Counted from the first letter of the stretch, positions 9,841-18,250 are shown. The stretch: 64,000 bases of DNA from an uncultured Bradyrhizobium sp. (GCF_947648125.1 NZ_CANSMR010000004.1:186001-250000); one strand, 5' to 3'. Notes: generated from the sequence alone by a model not told the origin. Numbers and translations: made by a program.

Positions 9841-9859
9841 AAATGAATGGTATTCATTT
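9841..9859. promoter_or_regulatory. Palindromic operator O2 (AAATGAAT-N3-ATTCATTT)
   Basis: A perfect 8-bp inverted repeat with spacer GGT, sharing its half-site with O1 and centred about 59 bases from it. It lies about 100 bases before the TetR start. Two copies between divergent operons fit autoregulation plus control of both arms. Confidence 0.7.
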
Positions 9860-9956
9860 TAGGTTCTCGCGCCTGCGAGAGTCTTGGTGGTTTAGGGTCA
9901 GGGCTGGTTACGGTGTGATCCGCTGTTCCCGATCCCGACGATTCCGGAGTTGCGAT

Positions 9957-10559
9957 ATGCCGGCCATGAGCCCGGAACGAATGCAGGATCGCTACGACGC
10001 AATCCTCGACGCGGCCAAGCGTGCGTTTGCCGAAAAGGGCTACGAGGGGGCCTCGATCGCCGAGATCGCGCGCATTGCGCGGATCTCCGACGGGCTTGCT
10101 TATCGATACTTCCGCAACAAGCGGGACCTGTTGTTTGCGGTACTGCAAAAATTCTATGAACGGATACTGATCGATCTCGAGACCAAGGTGTTCAAGAACG
10201 ATCGCTTTCGCGATCGCCTTGAAGCGCTGATCAAGCGGCATATCGAAGTCTTCGTTTCCGATACTGACCTTTGTCGGCTGTTCATCGCCGAGGTGCGGGT
10301 CGCGAGCGACTACGAAGGCTCCTCGATCCAGGAGATGAACCGGCGCTATACGTCGGTATTGATTCGAATCGTCAAGGACGCGGTAAAGACCGGAGAAGTG
10401 AGGTCGGACGTAAATCCGAAGCTGCTACGTGACGTCCTGTTCGGTGCGATCGAGCATCTTGCATGGAGGTATGTCAACGGCAGGGGACAACTCAGGGTCG
10501 CTCAGACGGCGCGTGAATTGACGACCATGCTCACTGTCGGCATCTGCGTAGAGGGATAG
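9957..10559 (+). CDS. TetR family transcriptional regulator
   Basis: A 200-residue protein whose N-terminal helix-turn-helix reads GASIAEIARIARISDGLAYRYFRNK, followed by an all-helical ligand domain. ATG 9957 was chosen because the TetR domain starts about 15 residues in; ATG 9966 is an alternative. The reading frame stays open farther upstream but runs through operator O2, which argues against a longer protein. It stands between a leftward acyl-CoA module and the rightward carboxylase genes and probably senses an acyl-CoA of that pathway, binding O1 and O2. Confidence 0.85.
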   Translation: MPAMSPERMQDRYDAILDAAKRAFAEKGYEGASIAEIARIARISDGLAYRYFRNKRDLLFAVLQKFYERILIDLETKVFKNDRFRDRLEALIKRHIEVFVSDTDLCRLFIAEVRVASDYEGSSIQEMNRRYTSVLIRIVKDAVKTGEVRSDVNPKLLRDVLFGAIEHLAWRYVNGRGQLRVAQTARELTTMLTVGICVEG

Positions 10560-10565
10560 GTATCA

Positions 10566-12053
10566 ATGGCCGCAGCATCCCTTCCATTCGATACCGTCCT
10601 GGTCGCCAACAGGGGAGAAATCGCAGTCCGCATCATTGCTTCGTTGCGCAAGCTTGGTGTTCGCGCGGCGATTGTGCATCACGAGATCGATGCCGCTGCG
10701 CCGGCGGTGGCACTGGCAGATGTCGCCATCAAAATCTCGGGAAAGACGCCGGTATCTGCCTATCTCGATGGCGAGCAGATCATAGCTGCGGCTCGCGCCG
10801 CCGGTGCGGGCGCTCTGCATCCTGGCTACGGCTTCCTGTCGGAGAACGCCGGCTTCGCGCGCGCGGTCGCCGCCGCGGGCATTGCATTCATAGGTCCGAC
10901 GCCGGAGGTCATTGAACTGATGGGCGACAAGATCCGCGCTCGCAATTTCGTCGCGCGGGGCGGCTTTCCGGTGGCGCCCTCCGCCATCGAGGAAGACGAT
11001 CCGTCAACGTTTCTGGCGCGGGCACGATCCATTGGGGCGCCGCTTCTGGTCAAGCCCTCGGCCGGCGGCGGTGGCAAGGGAATGCGCATTGTCCGCGATC
11101 TCGACCTGCTCGACGATGCGGTTGCGCAGGCGCGTAGTGAGGGGCAACGATATTTCGGTGACGGCCGCCTCTATGTCGAACGGTATGTGGAGAAGCCGCG
11201 GCATATCGAGGTTCAAGTTCTTGGCGATGCGTTCGGCAACGTGGTGCATCTCTTTGAACGGGAATGTTCCGTGCAGCGGCGATTTCAGAAGATCATCGAA
11301 GAGACGCCGTCGCCGGCTTTGTCCGCAAAGATGCGTCAGAGCATATGCGAGACCGCGGCCAACATCGCTCGGGCCGCCGGATATCGCAATGCAGGCACCG
11401 TAGAATTCATCTTCGGCGGCGAAGAGTTCTACTTCCTTGAGATGAACACGCGCCTTCAAGTCGAGCATCCGGTGACGGAGATGATCACGGGCGTCGATCT
11501 GGTTGCCGAACAGATCGCAATCGCGGCGAACCGAGCGCTGCCGTTTCGTCAGTCGGATATTTCCGCGCGGGGGCATGCGATCGAGGCCAGGCTCTACGCC
11601 GAATCTCCCGAACGGGGCTTTTCACCGACCTCGGGCAAGGTTCTGATGCTGGATTATCCCCGCGAGCAGGGGGTTAGGGTCGACAGCGGCATCGCCGAGG
11701 GGCAGTCGATCACGACCGCGTTCGATCCCATGCTGGCCAAGCTGATCGTTCATGCCCAGACGCGCGATGCTGCTGTCACCAAGGCGATAGCGGCGGTCCA
11801 GGATCTTGTTCTGCTGGGATGCGAGACCAACGCCGACTTTCTGGCGCGTGTGCTCGGCGACCCCGGATTTCGAAACGGAGCGGTGCATACCGGCTATCTG
11901 GACGAAAACCCGGAGATCGCATCGGGTCCGAACGACGCTCCTGACGATGTGACGAGGTTCTTGGCCGTTGCCGCGCTGGTGACGCGGCCGGTACGTGATG
12001 CGGCCGAAGCAGTTCCCGCTCTCCATGCCGCTATCGGACGCTGGAGAAACTGA
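10566..12053 (+). CDS. Biotin carboxylase domain protein (alpha subunit N-terminal part of an acyl-CoA carboxylase)
   Basis: A 495-residue ATP-grasp biotin carboxylase. It has an N-terminal VLVANRGEIAVR motif, the glycine-rich ATP loop KPSAGGGGKGM at residues 163-173, and EMNTRLQVEHPVTE near residue 295. It carboxylates biotin with ATP and bicarbonate. Methylcrotonyl- and geranyl-CoA carboxylase alpha subunits are about 660 residues with a C-terminal biotin domain. Here the protein stops before that domain, which is encoded by the next frame, one base after the stop codon. The combined length (495 + 166) equals one ordinary alpha subunit. See the separate finding on this split. Confidence 0.88.
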   Translation: MAAASLPFDTVLVANRGEIAVRIIASLRKLGVRAAIVHHEIDAAAPAVALADVAIKISGKTPVSAYLDGEQIIAAARAAGAGALHPGYGFLSENAGFARAVAAAGIAFIGPTPEVIELMGDKIRARNFVARGGFPVAPSAIEEDDPSTFLARARSIGAPLLVKPSAGGGGKGMRIVRDLDLLDDAVAQARSEGQRYFGDGRLYVERYVEKPRHIEVQVLGDAFGNVVHLFERECSVQRRFQKIIEETPSPALSAKMRQSICETAANIARAAGYRNAGTVEFIFGGEEFYFLEMNTRLQVEHPVTEMITGVDLVAEQIAIAANRALPFRQSDISARGHAIEARLYAESPERGFSPTSGKVLMLDYPREQGVRVDSGIAEGQSITTAFDPMLAKLIVHAQTRDAAVTKAIAAVQDLVLLGCETNADFLARVLGDPGFRNGAVHTGYLDENPEIASGPNDAPDDVTRFLAVAALVTRPVRDAAEAVPALHAAIGRWRN

Positions 12054-12054
12054 C

Positions 12055-12555
12055 ATGTTTCACAAGTTCGATCTGGGCGGCATTACGCGCGAGTTGTGGC
12101 TGACTCCAACAGCCACCGGGTATCGTCTGAATGTTCTCGACGCCTGGAGCGGCCCGATTGCGCTCACGGATGAGGGGACGGGACGGGGCAGGCTGACCGT
12201 AGCAGGATTCAGCGAGGCGGTTGCTTTCGTGGTCGACGGAGACCTGATCCATATTCACATGCGCGGCCGCACGCGTTCGCTCCGATATCTTGACCCGTTG
12301 CGCGTTCTCGCGTCGGTCGATTCCGATGGCGGCCACAACGTCGCACGCGCTCCCATGCCGGGAACTGTGGTCGCTCTTAAGGTCGCTCCAGGTGATGCCG
12401 TGACAACCGGCACCGTGCTGATGGTGATCGAGAGCATGAAGCTGGAGACCCAGATCCGCGCTTCGCAGGACGGGATCGTCGAGCGTCTCCATGTCAAAGA
12501 CGGCGACAGTTTTGATCGCGATGCGATCCTGGTTACGCTCTTGCAGGGAACTTGA
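12055..12555 (+). CDS. Biotin carboxyl carrier domain protein (alpha subunit C-terminal part)
   Basis: A 166-residue protein. The first 95 residues match the linker or BT region of methylcrotonyl-CoA carboxylase-type alpha subunits. The last 70 are a biotinyl domain with APMPGTV and the attachment site ESMKLE, lysine 129. Its ATG lies in TGACATG directly after the upstream stop codon. It would be biotinylated by BirA and shuttle the carboxyl group from the biotin carboxylase to the transferase encoded next. Confidence 0.85.
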   Translation: MFHKFDLGGITRELWLTPTATGYRLNVLDAWSGPIALTDEGTGRGRLTVAGFSEAVAFVVDGDLIHIHMRGRTRSLRYLDPLRVLASVDSDGGHNVARAPMPGTVVALKVAPGDAVTTGTVLMVIESMKLETQIRASQDGIVERLHVKDGDSFDRDAILVTLLQGT

Positions 12556-12559
12556 CGAA

Positions 12560-14167
12560 ATGCAGCGCATCGTTTCGTTAATCGACACTCGCACGGATGA
12601 ATTTCGGGCCAACGATGTCCATAATCGTCGGCTGGCGGCCGAACTCAAGGAGCGACAGCAGGCGGCGAGGTTCACCAGGCCCAAGCGCGACCTCGAACGT
12701 CTGCGCCGGCAGAACAAGATGTTCGTGCGCGATCGTATCGAGGCGCTGCTTGATCCAGGCACACCGTTCCTGGAACTGTCGACGCTAGCGGGCAACAGGG
12801 CATACGAGAATGAAGTGCCCGGAGCTGCCCAGGTGGTTGGCATCGGCATCGTCTCCGGCCGCGAAGTCATTGTCCACGCTGATGATGCGAGCGTGAAAGG
12901 TGGGGCTTGGTATCCGCTCTCGGTCAAGAAGATCGTGCGGGCTCTCGACGTCGCAATCGAGAATCGCTTGCCGGTCGTTCATCTCTGCGACAGCGCGGGT
13001 GGGTTTCTTCCGCTCCAGGCCGAATTCTTCGCTGACCGCTACTATGCCGGCCGCATCTTCCGCAATCAGTCGATGCTTTCGAAGATGGGAGTCCCACAGG
13101 TCGCGGTCGTCATGGGCCACTGTACGGCAGGCGGCGCCTACGTTCCGGCACTCAGCGACTACAACATTATCGTGCAAGGAACGGGTGCGATCTTTCTCGG
13201 CGGACCGCCGCTGGTGAAGGCGGCGACCGGGGAAGAGGTTTCGGTCGAAGAACTGGGCGGAGCGGATATGCACACCAGTGTGTCTGGCACTGGTGACTAC
13301 CTTGCTGGTTCCGAGCTGCACGCGATAGCCATCGCGCGCGATATTGTTGGTCGCTTCAATCGTGCCCCCAAGGCAGCGATCGACCATGTTGCGCCGGAAC
13401 CGCCCGCCTATGATCCGTCCGAACTCTACGGCATCATTCCAAACGACCCGCGAGTCCAATTCGACATGCGCGAAGTCATAGCACGGATGGTGGACGGCAG
13501 CCGGTTTCATGAATATCAGCCACGGTACGGGCAGACGTTGATTTGCGGCTTTGCGCGACTGCACGGCTATCAAATCGGAATTCTCGCCAATAACGGCGTC
13601 CTGTTCAGTGATAGCGCGCTCAAGGGCGCGCACTTCATTCAACTCTGTGACAAGAACCGCACGCCGCTGCTATTCCTTCAGAACATCACCGGTTTCATGG
13701 TCGGTCGCGATTACGAACGACGGGGTATCACCAAGGACGGTGCTAAGCTCATCATGGCGGTCTCCGGGGCGGCTGTGCCGAAGTTTACAGTGAACTGCAA
13801 CGGATCCTACGGTGCAGGTACGTACGGCATGTCAGGGCGAGCGTTCGATCCGCGTTTCATGTTCACCTGGCCGCAATCGCAGATATCCGTGATGGGTGCC
13901 GAACAGGCTGCCGGCGTCCTCACCGAGATCAAGGTCAAGCAACTCGCACGAAATGGTGAGCAGCTGTCCGAGGCCGAACTGGCGGCGATCCGTGAACCGA
14001 TCCTCGAGAGTTATCGCGAGCAATCGAGCGCCTATTACGCGACGTCTGAAATATGGGACGACGGTATCCTTGATCCCATCGATACCCGCAACGCGTTGGC
14101 AATCGCGCTAAGCGCGGCACTGAACACTCAGATTGAATCCCCGCACTACGGGGTCTTTCGGATGTAG
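12560..14167 (+). CDS. Carboxyl transferase (beta subunit), methylcrotonyl/geranyl-CoA carboxylase type
   Basis: A 535-residue crotonase-fold carboxyltransferase. It carries the acyl-CoA site region GGAYVPALSDYNIIVQG, the IFLGGPPLVKAATGE motif and the DLGGADMHT-like stretch EELGGADMHTS, all typical of methylcrotonyl- and geranyl-CoA carboxylase beta subunits rather than the propionyl-CoA type. It transfers carboxyl from biotin to the gamma carbon of a 3-methyl-2-enoyl-CoA. ATG 12560 follows the previous stop by four bases. No 3-methylglutaconyl-type hydratase or HMG-CoA lyase is adjacent, so leucine breakdown in the liu arrangement is unlikely and an atu-like terpenoid route fits better. Confidence 0.88.
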   Translation: MQRIVSLIDTRTDEFRANDVHNRRLAAELKERQQAARFTRPKRDLERLRRQNKMFVRDRIEALLDPGTPFLELSTLAGNRAYENEVPGAAQVVGIGIVSGREVIVHADDASVKGGAWYPLSVKKIVRALDVAIENRLPVVHLCDSAGGFLPLQAEFFADRYYAGRIFRNQSMLSKMGVPQVAVVMGHCTAGGAYVPALSDYNIIVQGTGAIFLGGPPLVKAATGEEVSVEELGGADMHTSVSGTGDYLAGSELHAIAIARDIVGRFNRAPKAAIDHVAPEPPAYDPSELYGIIPNDPRVQFDMREVIARMVDGSRFHEYQPRYGQTLICGFARLHGYQIGILANNGVLFSDSALKGAHFIQLCDKNRTPLLFLQNITGFMVGRDYERRGITKDGAKLIMAVSGAAVPKFTVNCNGSYGAGTYGMSGRAFDPRFMFTWPQSQISVMGAEQAAGVLTEIKVKQLARNGEQLSEAELAAIREPILESYREQSSAYYATSEIWDDGILDPIDTRNALAIALSAALNTQIESPHYGVFRM

Positions 14168-14211
14168 GTCTTGGCGGCTGCCCCGAACCGCAACTGCCCT
14201 GGAATCGGCCG

Positions 14212-15072
14212 TTACTTGTTGGGTAACGTCATGCCGGCCGGCTTGGAACCCCACATGCAAAAACTCGTCGGCTCGAAACCGAATTGCCGTGGCCGATGCG
14301 TCGCTTCGTTCTCGATCTCGTCGACGCCCACCGAATATTCGAAGATCATCCCATCCGGCCCCTTGAAGTAGAGGAAGCGCGCGCCCGAGGTCGGATGCCG
14401 GCCGGGGCCGAACACGATGGGCACACGCTTCTCGTGCAGAAAATAATAGGACCGCAGCACATCGTCGCTGCTTTCAACCTGGTGATTGATGTGCTGGATG
14501 CCGGCCAGCGGCGCGCGCACCAGTGCGATGGTGTGGTGGATGGCGTTGACGCGCATCAGCGGGATATCGCCGATGCGGTCGCTGACGCGGGCGTTACACA
14601 CTTGGGTCCAGAACCGCTCGTCGCGCGCCGGATCGGTCGAGTTCAAGCCGATATGGCTGAAGCCGGTGATCCCGGCATCGCGGCTGGCGACATAGCGGCG
14701 GCCGTTACGCTCCGGCCGCACCACGAGCTCGATATGGTTGCCGGTCGGGTCATGGAAGCCGATGAAGGCGCGTACCTTCCGCCGCTCGGCTTCCTCTGCG
14801 GTGCCGGCGTGGACCGCGTGGCCGAGCGCTTCAAGAGCGGATGCCGCATCCTGCAGGCTCGCTTCATCCTCGACCTCGAAGCCGACGGTCTGCCGCTTGG
14901 GGTCGCCATTGCAATAGCACAGCGTGTGCGCGCGTTCGTCAGATCTGAGATAGAGATCGCTGCGGCCGCGCTCGGCGACCTGCAAGCCGAGACAGGCGGT
15001 GGCGAAATGCTCGGCCGATTCGAGATCCGGCGATCCGAGCCGGACATAGCAGACATCCTTCAGCTGGATCAT
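14212..15072 (-). CDS. Type I extradiol ring-cleavage dioxygenase (VOC fold)
   Basis: A 286-residue two-domain vicinal-oxygen-chelate protein. The C-terminal domain keeps the iron ligands His140 (FSHIGL), His194 (IQHINHQVES) and Glu245 (IFEYS), plus second-sphere His179/180, His226 (GPGRH) and Tyr235. It should cleave a catechol next to the hydroxyls, as BphC or 2,3-dihydroxy-p-cumate dioxygenase does. It is the last gene of the dioxygenase operon, starting in an ATGA overlap with its degenerate paralogue. The match to the extradiol signature is good, but the substrate is inferred only from the operon. Confidence 0.87.
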   Translation of the reverse strand: MIQLKDVCYVRLGSPDLESAEHFATACLGLQVAERGRSDLYLRSDERAHTLCYCNGDPKRQTVGFEVEDEASLQDAASALEALGHAVHAGTAEEAERRKVRAFIGFHDPTGNHIELVVRPERNGRRYVASRDAGITGFSHIGLNSTDPARDERFWTQVCNARVSDRIGDIPLMRVNAIHHTIALVRAPLAGIQHINHQVESSDDVLRSYYFLHEKRVPIVFGPGRHPTSGARFLYFKGPDGMIFEYSVGVDEIENEATHRPRQFGFEPTSFCMWGSKPAGMTLPNK

Positions 15073-15971
15073 GTCTCTCTCCTGGTCGAAGGCAGTGCAC
15101 CGAGTTCGGGAACATTCTTGGCTTCACTGCCCCAGTTGCAGAGCGAGCTGGCGGTCAGCGCGAACTGCCGGGCCGGCCGCTTTATGTCGCCGGCCTCGGC
15201 CATGCCATGGACATAGGACAGGATCAGCCCGTCGGGTCCTTCGACGTGCAGGAACATCTGTTGCGAGGCGGACTGGCGGCCAGGGCCCTGCACGATCTTC
15301 ACCTGGTTCTCCTGCATGAAGTAGCTGTTCTGCATAATCTGGTCGAGCGACTCGACCTCGAAAGCCGCGTAGAGCAGGCCGTTCCGCGGCGACGGATAAA
15401 GCGCGATGCGATGATGCAGCTCGTCGAGATGCAGGTACGCGATGTCTCCGACCCAGTCGGTCACATCAGCGCCGAGCAGGCGCCAGAAAGCGAGATCGCG
15501 GATATGATCGATGCTGCAGAGGCCGATGCCCTGGAATTCCACGATGCCGGCATCGCGCGGCGGAAAGTAGCGCCGGCCGCTCCGCGTCGGGCGGGTCACG
15601 AGATCGATCCGGTTGCCGGATGCGTCCTCGGCGAGCAGGGCCGATTGCACGTAGCGCCTCCGGCATTCCTCCGCGCTCGCCGGCCTCGCGGCAAAGCCGC
15701 TTGGGCGCAGGCGCTCGCCGATCATTTCGAGCACGGCGTCGTCCCAGACCTCGATGCCGATGCTGTCGCCGTCGTTTCGATCGCCGCTCAGGCTCAAGGT
15801 GCGGAAGCGATCGTCCGAGCGGAAGGCGAGCTCGCCGTTCTGGCCGGCCACCTTCTGCAGGCCGAAGATATCCGAGGCGAAGCGCGTGCAGGCCTGTGGC
15901 TCGCTGACGGCGTGCCTGACATAGCAGACCGAGGTGGCCAGCGGCTTTGAGCCGTTCAAGGCAGTCTTCAT
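15069..15971 (-). CDS. Extradiol dioxygenase-like protein lacking the metal ligands
   Basis: A 300-residue paralogue of the downstream enzyme, alignable over both VOC domains (YVRHAVSEPQA, FQGIGL, GPGRQ, EGPDGLILSY). The iron ligands are replaced: Gly148 for the first His, Tyr201 for the second His and Ser252 for the Glu. The second-sphere His and Tyr are Gln233 and His242. His186/187 is kept. It is therefore unlikely to cleave catechols through iron and could be a structural partner, a binding protein or an enzyme with a new activity. ATG 15971 overlaps the TetR stop (ATGA), and its own stop overlaps the next start, so it is kept under tight coupling. Confidence 0.82.
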   Translation of the reverse strand: MKTALNGSKPLATSVCYVRHAVSEPQACTRFASDIFGLQKVAGQNGELAFRSDDRFRTLSLSGDRNDGDSIGIEVWDDAVLEMIGERLRPSGFAARPASAEECRRRYVQSALLAEDASGNRIDLVTRPTRSGRRYFPPRDAGIVEFQGIGLCSIDHIRDLAFWRLLGADVTDWVGDIAYLHLDELHHRIALYPSPRNGLLYAAFEVESLDQIMQNSYFMQENQVKIVQGPGRQSASQQMFLHVEGPDGLILSYVHGMAEAGDIKRPARQFALTASSLCNWGSEAKNVPELGALPSTRRET

Positions 15972-16651
15972 CGCAACCGCCCTCGCTCCTGCTCGGCTTC
16001 GAGGAAGACCCTGATCATCTGCCGCCAGAGTCCGAACAGATGATCGAACCATTTCGGGTCGTTGTCCCAGAGCGTGCGCAGCGACATGCCGCGGACGACG
16101 CCGAGGGTGAGTGCGACCACATCGGCCGCAACATTTGGCGGAACGCCACCGGCCACCAACGCCTCGGCCCAGGCCGCCTCGACCGGCCGACGCGCCTTGC
16201 GCGAGATGTCGAGGATCCGTTTGCGCACCGCCTGATCGGTAGACGTCGACAGCACGATGTCGATCGCTACCATGAAATGCTCACTGAAGAAAAACTCCTT
16301 GGCGTCCGCGATGACGGCTTCGATCAGGTCGCGCGGGCGATTGACCGCAGCGGCGCGGCGGCGGCTGATGATCTGTGCCTGCTCGAAGACGTATTCGAGC
16401 GTGGCGACGACGAGCGAATCCTTGGTCGGGAAATGATGAAGCTGGGCGCCGCGGGAGACGCCGGCCGCGGCCGCGACCTCAGCTGTGCGAAACCGCGCAT
16501 AGCCGCGGCGGCGGATCAAATTGGCGGCGGCCTTGAGGATGCGCAGACGCGTTTCGGCGGTGCGTTCAGCTTGGGTGCGTCGGCGCGGCGGCGCCAGCGG
16601 GCGCCGGGCGGATTTGAGCGGAGCAGGAGCGCGGTCGGGACGGGAGGCCAT
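15968..16651 (-). CDS. TetR/AcrR family regulator within the dioxygenase operon
   Basis: A 227-residue protein with a basic N-terminal arm of about 30 residues. Its helix-turn-helix includes TAEVAAAAGVSRGAQLHHFPTK and is followed by a helical ligand domain. It is embedded between the ferredoxin gene (2-base gap) and the degenerate extradiol gene (4-base overlap). Regulators of this type, such as CymR in cymene/cumate clusters, often sense the pathway substrate. Its operator was not identified; the promoter of the operon instead carries the GTAC-type site at 20809. Confidence 0.85.
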   Translation of the reverse strand: MASRPDRAPAPLKSARRPLAPPRRRTQAERTAETRLRILKAAANLIRRRGYARFRTAEVAAAAGVSRGAQLHHFPTKDSLVVATLEYVFEQAQIISRRRAAAVNRPRDLIEAVIADAKEFFFSEHFMVAIDIVLSTSTDQAVRKRILDISRKARRPVEAAWAEALVAGGVPPNVAADVVALTLGVVRGMSLRTLWDNDPKWFDHLFGLWRQMIRVFLEAEQERGRLR

Positions 16652-16652
16652 G

Positions 16653-16967
16653 TCACACCTCGATCTGGACGTTCCCGTCGACGACCGCGACGGGGTAGGT
16701 CTTTAAGGGAATCTCGCAGGGCATGCCCGTTGGCTCACCGGTGGTGACGTCGAACGTTCCAAAGTGGAAGGTGCACTCCACAATCTTGCCGCTGATGACG
16801 CCCTCCTCCGCCAGCGACGCCTCGCCGTGGGTGCACATGTCGGCAGTGGCGTAGATCTTGCCGGCCACACGATACAGCGCGACGTTGCTGCCGTCGGGCA
16901 GAGGCGCCTGCTTGATCTCACCCTCGACGACCTCGTCGGCGAGACAAAGGACGATCGTTTCAGCCAT
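16653..16967 (-). CDS. Rieske [2Fe-2S] ferredoxin of the ring-hydroxylating dioxygenase
   Basis: A 104-residue BphA3-like ferredoxin. The cluster ligands are Cys45, His47 (CTHGEASLAEEG), Cys65 and His68 (CTFHFGTFD). It passes electrons from the flavoprotein reductase to the oxygenase alpha subunit. ATG 16967 was preferred over GTG 16976 because an AGGTG site stands at the right distance. It lies directly after the dihydrodiol dehydrogenase gene. Confidence 0.92.
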   Translation of the reverse strand: MAETIVLCLADEVVEGEIKQAPLPDGSNVALYRVAGKIYATADMCTHGEASLAEEGVISGKIVECTFHFGTFDVTTGEPTGMPCEIPLKTYPVAVVDGNVQIEV

Positions 16968-16976
16968 GGCAAACAC

Positions 16977-17738
16977 CTAGAGCATGGTGCTGCCGCCGTT
17001 GACGCTGATGACCTGACCGGTCACGAACGACGCTTCGGCGGAAGCAAGATAGGAGACCATCGAGGCGACCTCTTCCATTTCGGCCGGTCGGCCGATCGGG
17101 ATGACGCTGACGAATTTGGCGGCAAGCGCCGGGTCACTTCTGGTGATCGCGACCATCTGCGGCGTGTTCACCGCGCAGGGCGCCACTGTGTTGACGGTGA
17201 TGCCGTCCTTGGCGAACTCGCGCGCCATTCCGGTGGTGAGGCCATGCACGCCGCCCTTGGCGGCGTTATAGGCGGCGTGATCCCACAGGCCGTTGCGCAC
17301 GGAATCGGCGCCGAGATTGATGATGCGCCCGTAAACTTGCTGCCGCATCTGCGCTACCGCATACCAGGAGCACCACAGCGCCGTCCACAGATTGCGATCG
17401 ATCGTGGTCTTCAGCGTCTGCGGCGTGTGCTCGGCAAACGGCTTGATGATGCCGCCGCCGGCATTGTTGACGAGGATGTCGAGGCGACCGAACCGGTTCG
17501 CGGCAAGCTTGACGGTCTTTTCGGCGACGTCTTGGTCCGAGAGGTCGCCGGCCTCGATGGCGACCTCGGTGTCGAATTGGTCGACGAGACGCGCTGAAGC
17601 CTGTTTCAAGCCGGGCTCGTCGAGATCGGCCAAAACCAGCCTCGCCCCGTCCTTCGCCAGCCGTTCGGCGATTGCCAGGCCAATGCCCTTGGCGGCACCG
17701 GTGACCACGGCGACATTATCTTTGAGTTTCCTGTCCAC
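16977..17738 (-). CDS. SDR dehydrogenase, probable cis-dihydrodiol dehydrogenase
   Basis: A 253-residue classical SDR with TGAAKGIG, NNAGGG, the catalytic YNAAK and the C-terminal VTGQVISVNGG. It would use NAD+ to rearomatise the cis-dihydrodiol made by the dioxygenase to a catechol. It sits between the oxygenase beta subunit and ferredoxin genes, the usual place for such an enzyme. The start is GTG at 17738. Assignment to the dihydrodiol step is from context. Confidence 0.85.
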   Translation of the reverse strand: MDRKLKDNVAVVTGAAKGIGLAIAERLAKDGARLVLADLDEPGLKQASARLVDQFDTEVAIEAGDLSDQDVAEKTVKLAANRFGRLDILVNNAGGGIIKPFAEHTPQTLKTTIDRNLWTALWCSWYAVAQMRQQVYGRIINLGADSVRNGLWDHAAYNAAKGGVHGLTTGMAREFAKDGITVNTVAPCAVNTPQMVAITRSDPALAAKFVSVIPIGRPAEMEEVASMVSYLASAEASFVTGQVISVNGGSTML

Positions 17739-17750
17739 GATCGCTTGCCT

Positions 17751-18236
17751 TTACAGGATGATGCTGACGCGCCCTTGCGTGCGCAGGCCTTCGCTGTCCA
17801 GCAGGCAGCGCTTTTCCTTGATCCGCAATCGACCGTTTTCCGCCACCAGCCGGTAGCGGTTGCTGCCGAAATAGGTGTCGGTGACACCGTCCTTGGTACG
17901 GTAGGTGATGAAGGCCGTGGCGACCTCCATTTCGCTGTCGCTGCGGCCGCGGATCCGCACATTGCTCACGAGATGGCGGGTGCGCGAATGCGGGAACTCG
18001 GCATGCGCAGTACGCTTCATCAAACGCTTGACGCGCTCGCTAAGGCGGAATCGGTCGTCGGCGACATAGAACAGGTTCTTGTCGGGAGACGAGTCCGCGG
18101 GAATGTCGGTCGACGGCACGTAGTAGATCGCGTCGTCGGTGAACAGTTCGAGCCATTCCGGCAGTCGCCAGTCGTCGAGCAACTCGGCCTCGGCGAACAG
18201 GAAATCCTCGACGTCGGCGCGGGAGATATTCTGCAT
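17751..18236 (-). CDS. Ring-hydroxylating dioxygenase beta subunit
   Basis: A 161-residue small subunit of the NTF2-like fold, with EAELLDDWRLPEWLELFTDD near the N-terminus and RTRHLVSNVRI in the middle, typical of aromatic-ring dioxygenase beta subunits. ATG 18236 is preceded by GAGGAG at a good distance, within the stop region of the alpha subunit gene, so the two are coupled. It supports the alpha3beta3 oxygenase. Confidence 0.92.
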   Translation of the reverse strand: MQNISRADVEDFLFAEAELLDDWRLPEWLELFTDDAIYYVPSTDIPADSSPDKNLFYVADDRFRLSERVKRLMKRTAHAEFPHSRTRHLVSNVRIRGRSDSEMEVATAFITYRTKDGVTDTYFGSNRYRLVAENGRLRIKEKRCLLDSEGLRTQGRVSIIL

Positions 18237-18250
18237 CTTGGCGTCTCCTC

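Noticed and set aside
10563..12056. Several leftward frames over the biotin carboxylase gene
   Set aside because: The plus-strand protein has full ATP-grasp motifs; the opposite frames have none.
3433..14167. Leucine (liu) catabolic operon
   Set aside because: The dehydrogenase and carboxylase types fit, but the hydratase, HMG-CoA lyase and LiuR-type MerR regulator are missing and two ligases with dienoyl-CoA reductase-like SDRs are present instead.
15207..15950. 247-codon rightward frame over the degenerate extradiol gene
   Set aside because: Antisense; the minus-strand frame aligns over its whole length with the neighbouring extradiol enzyme.
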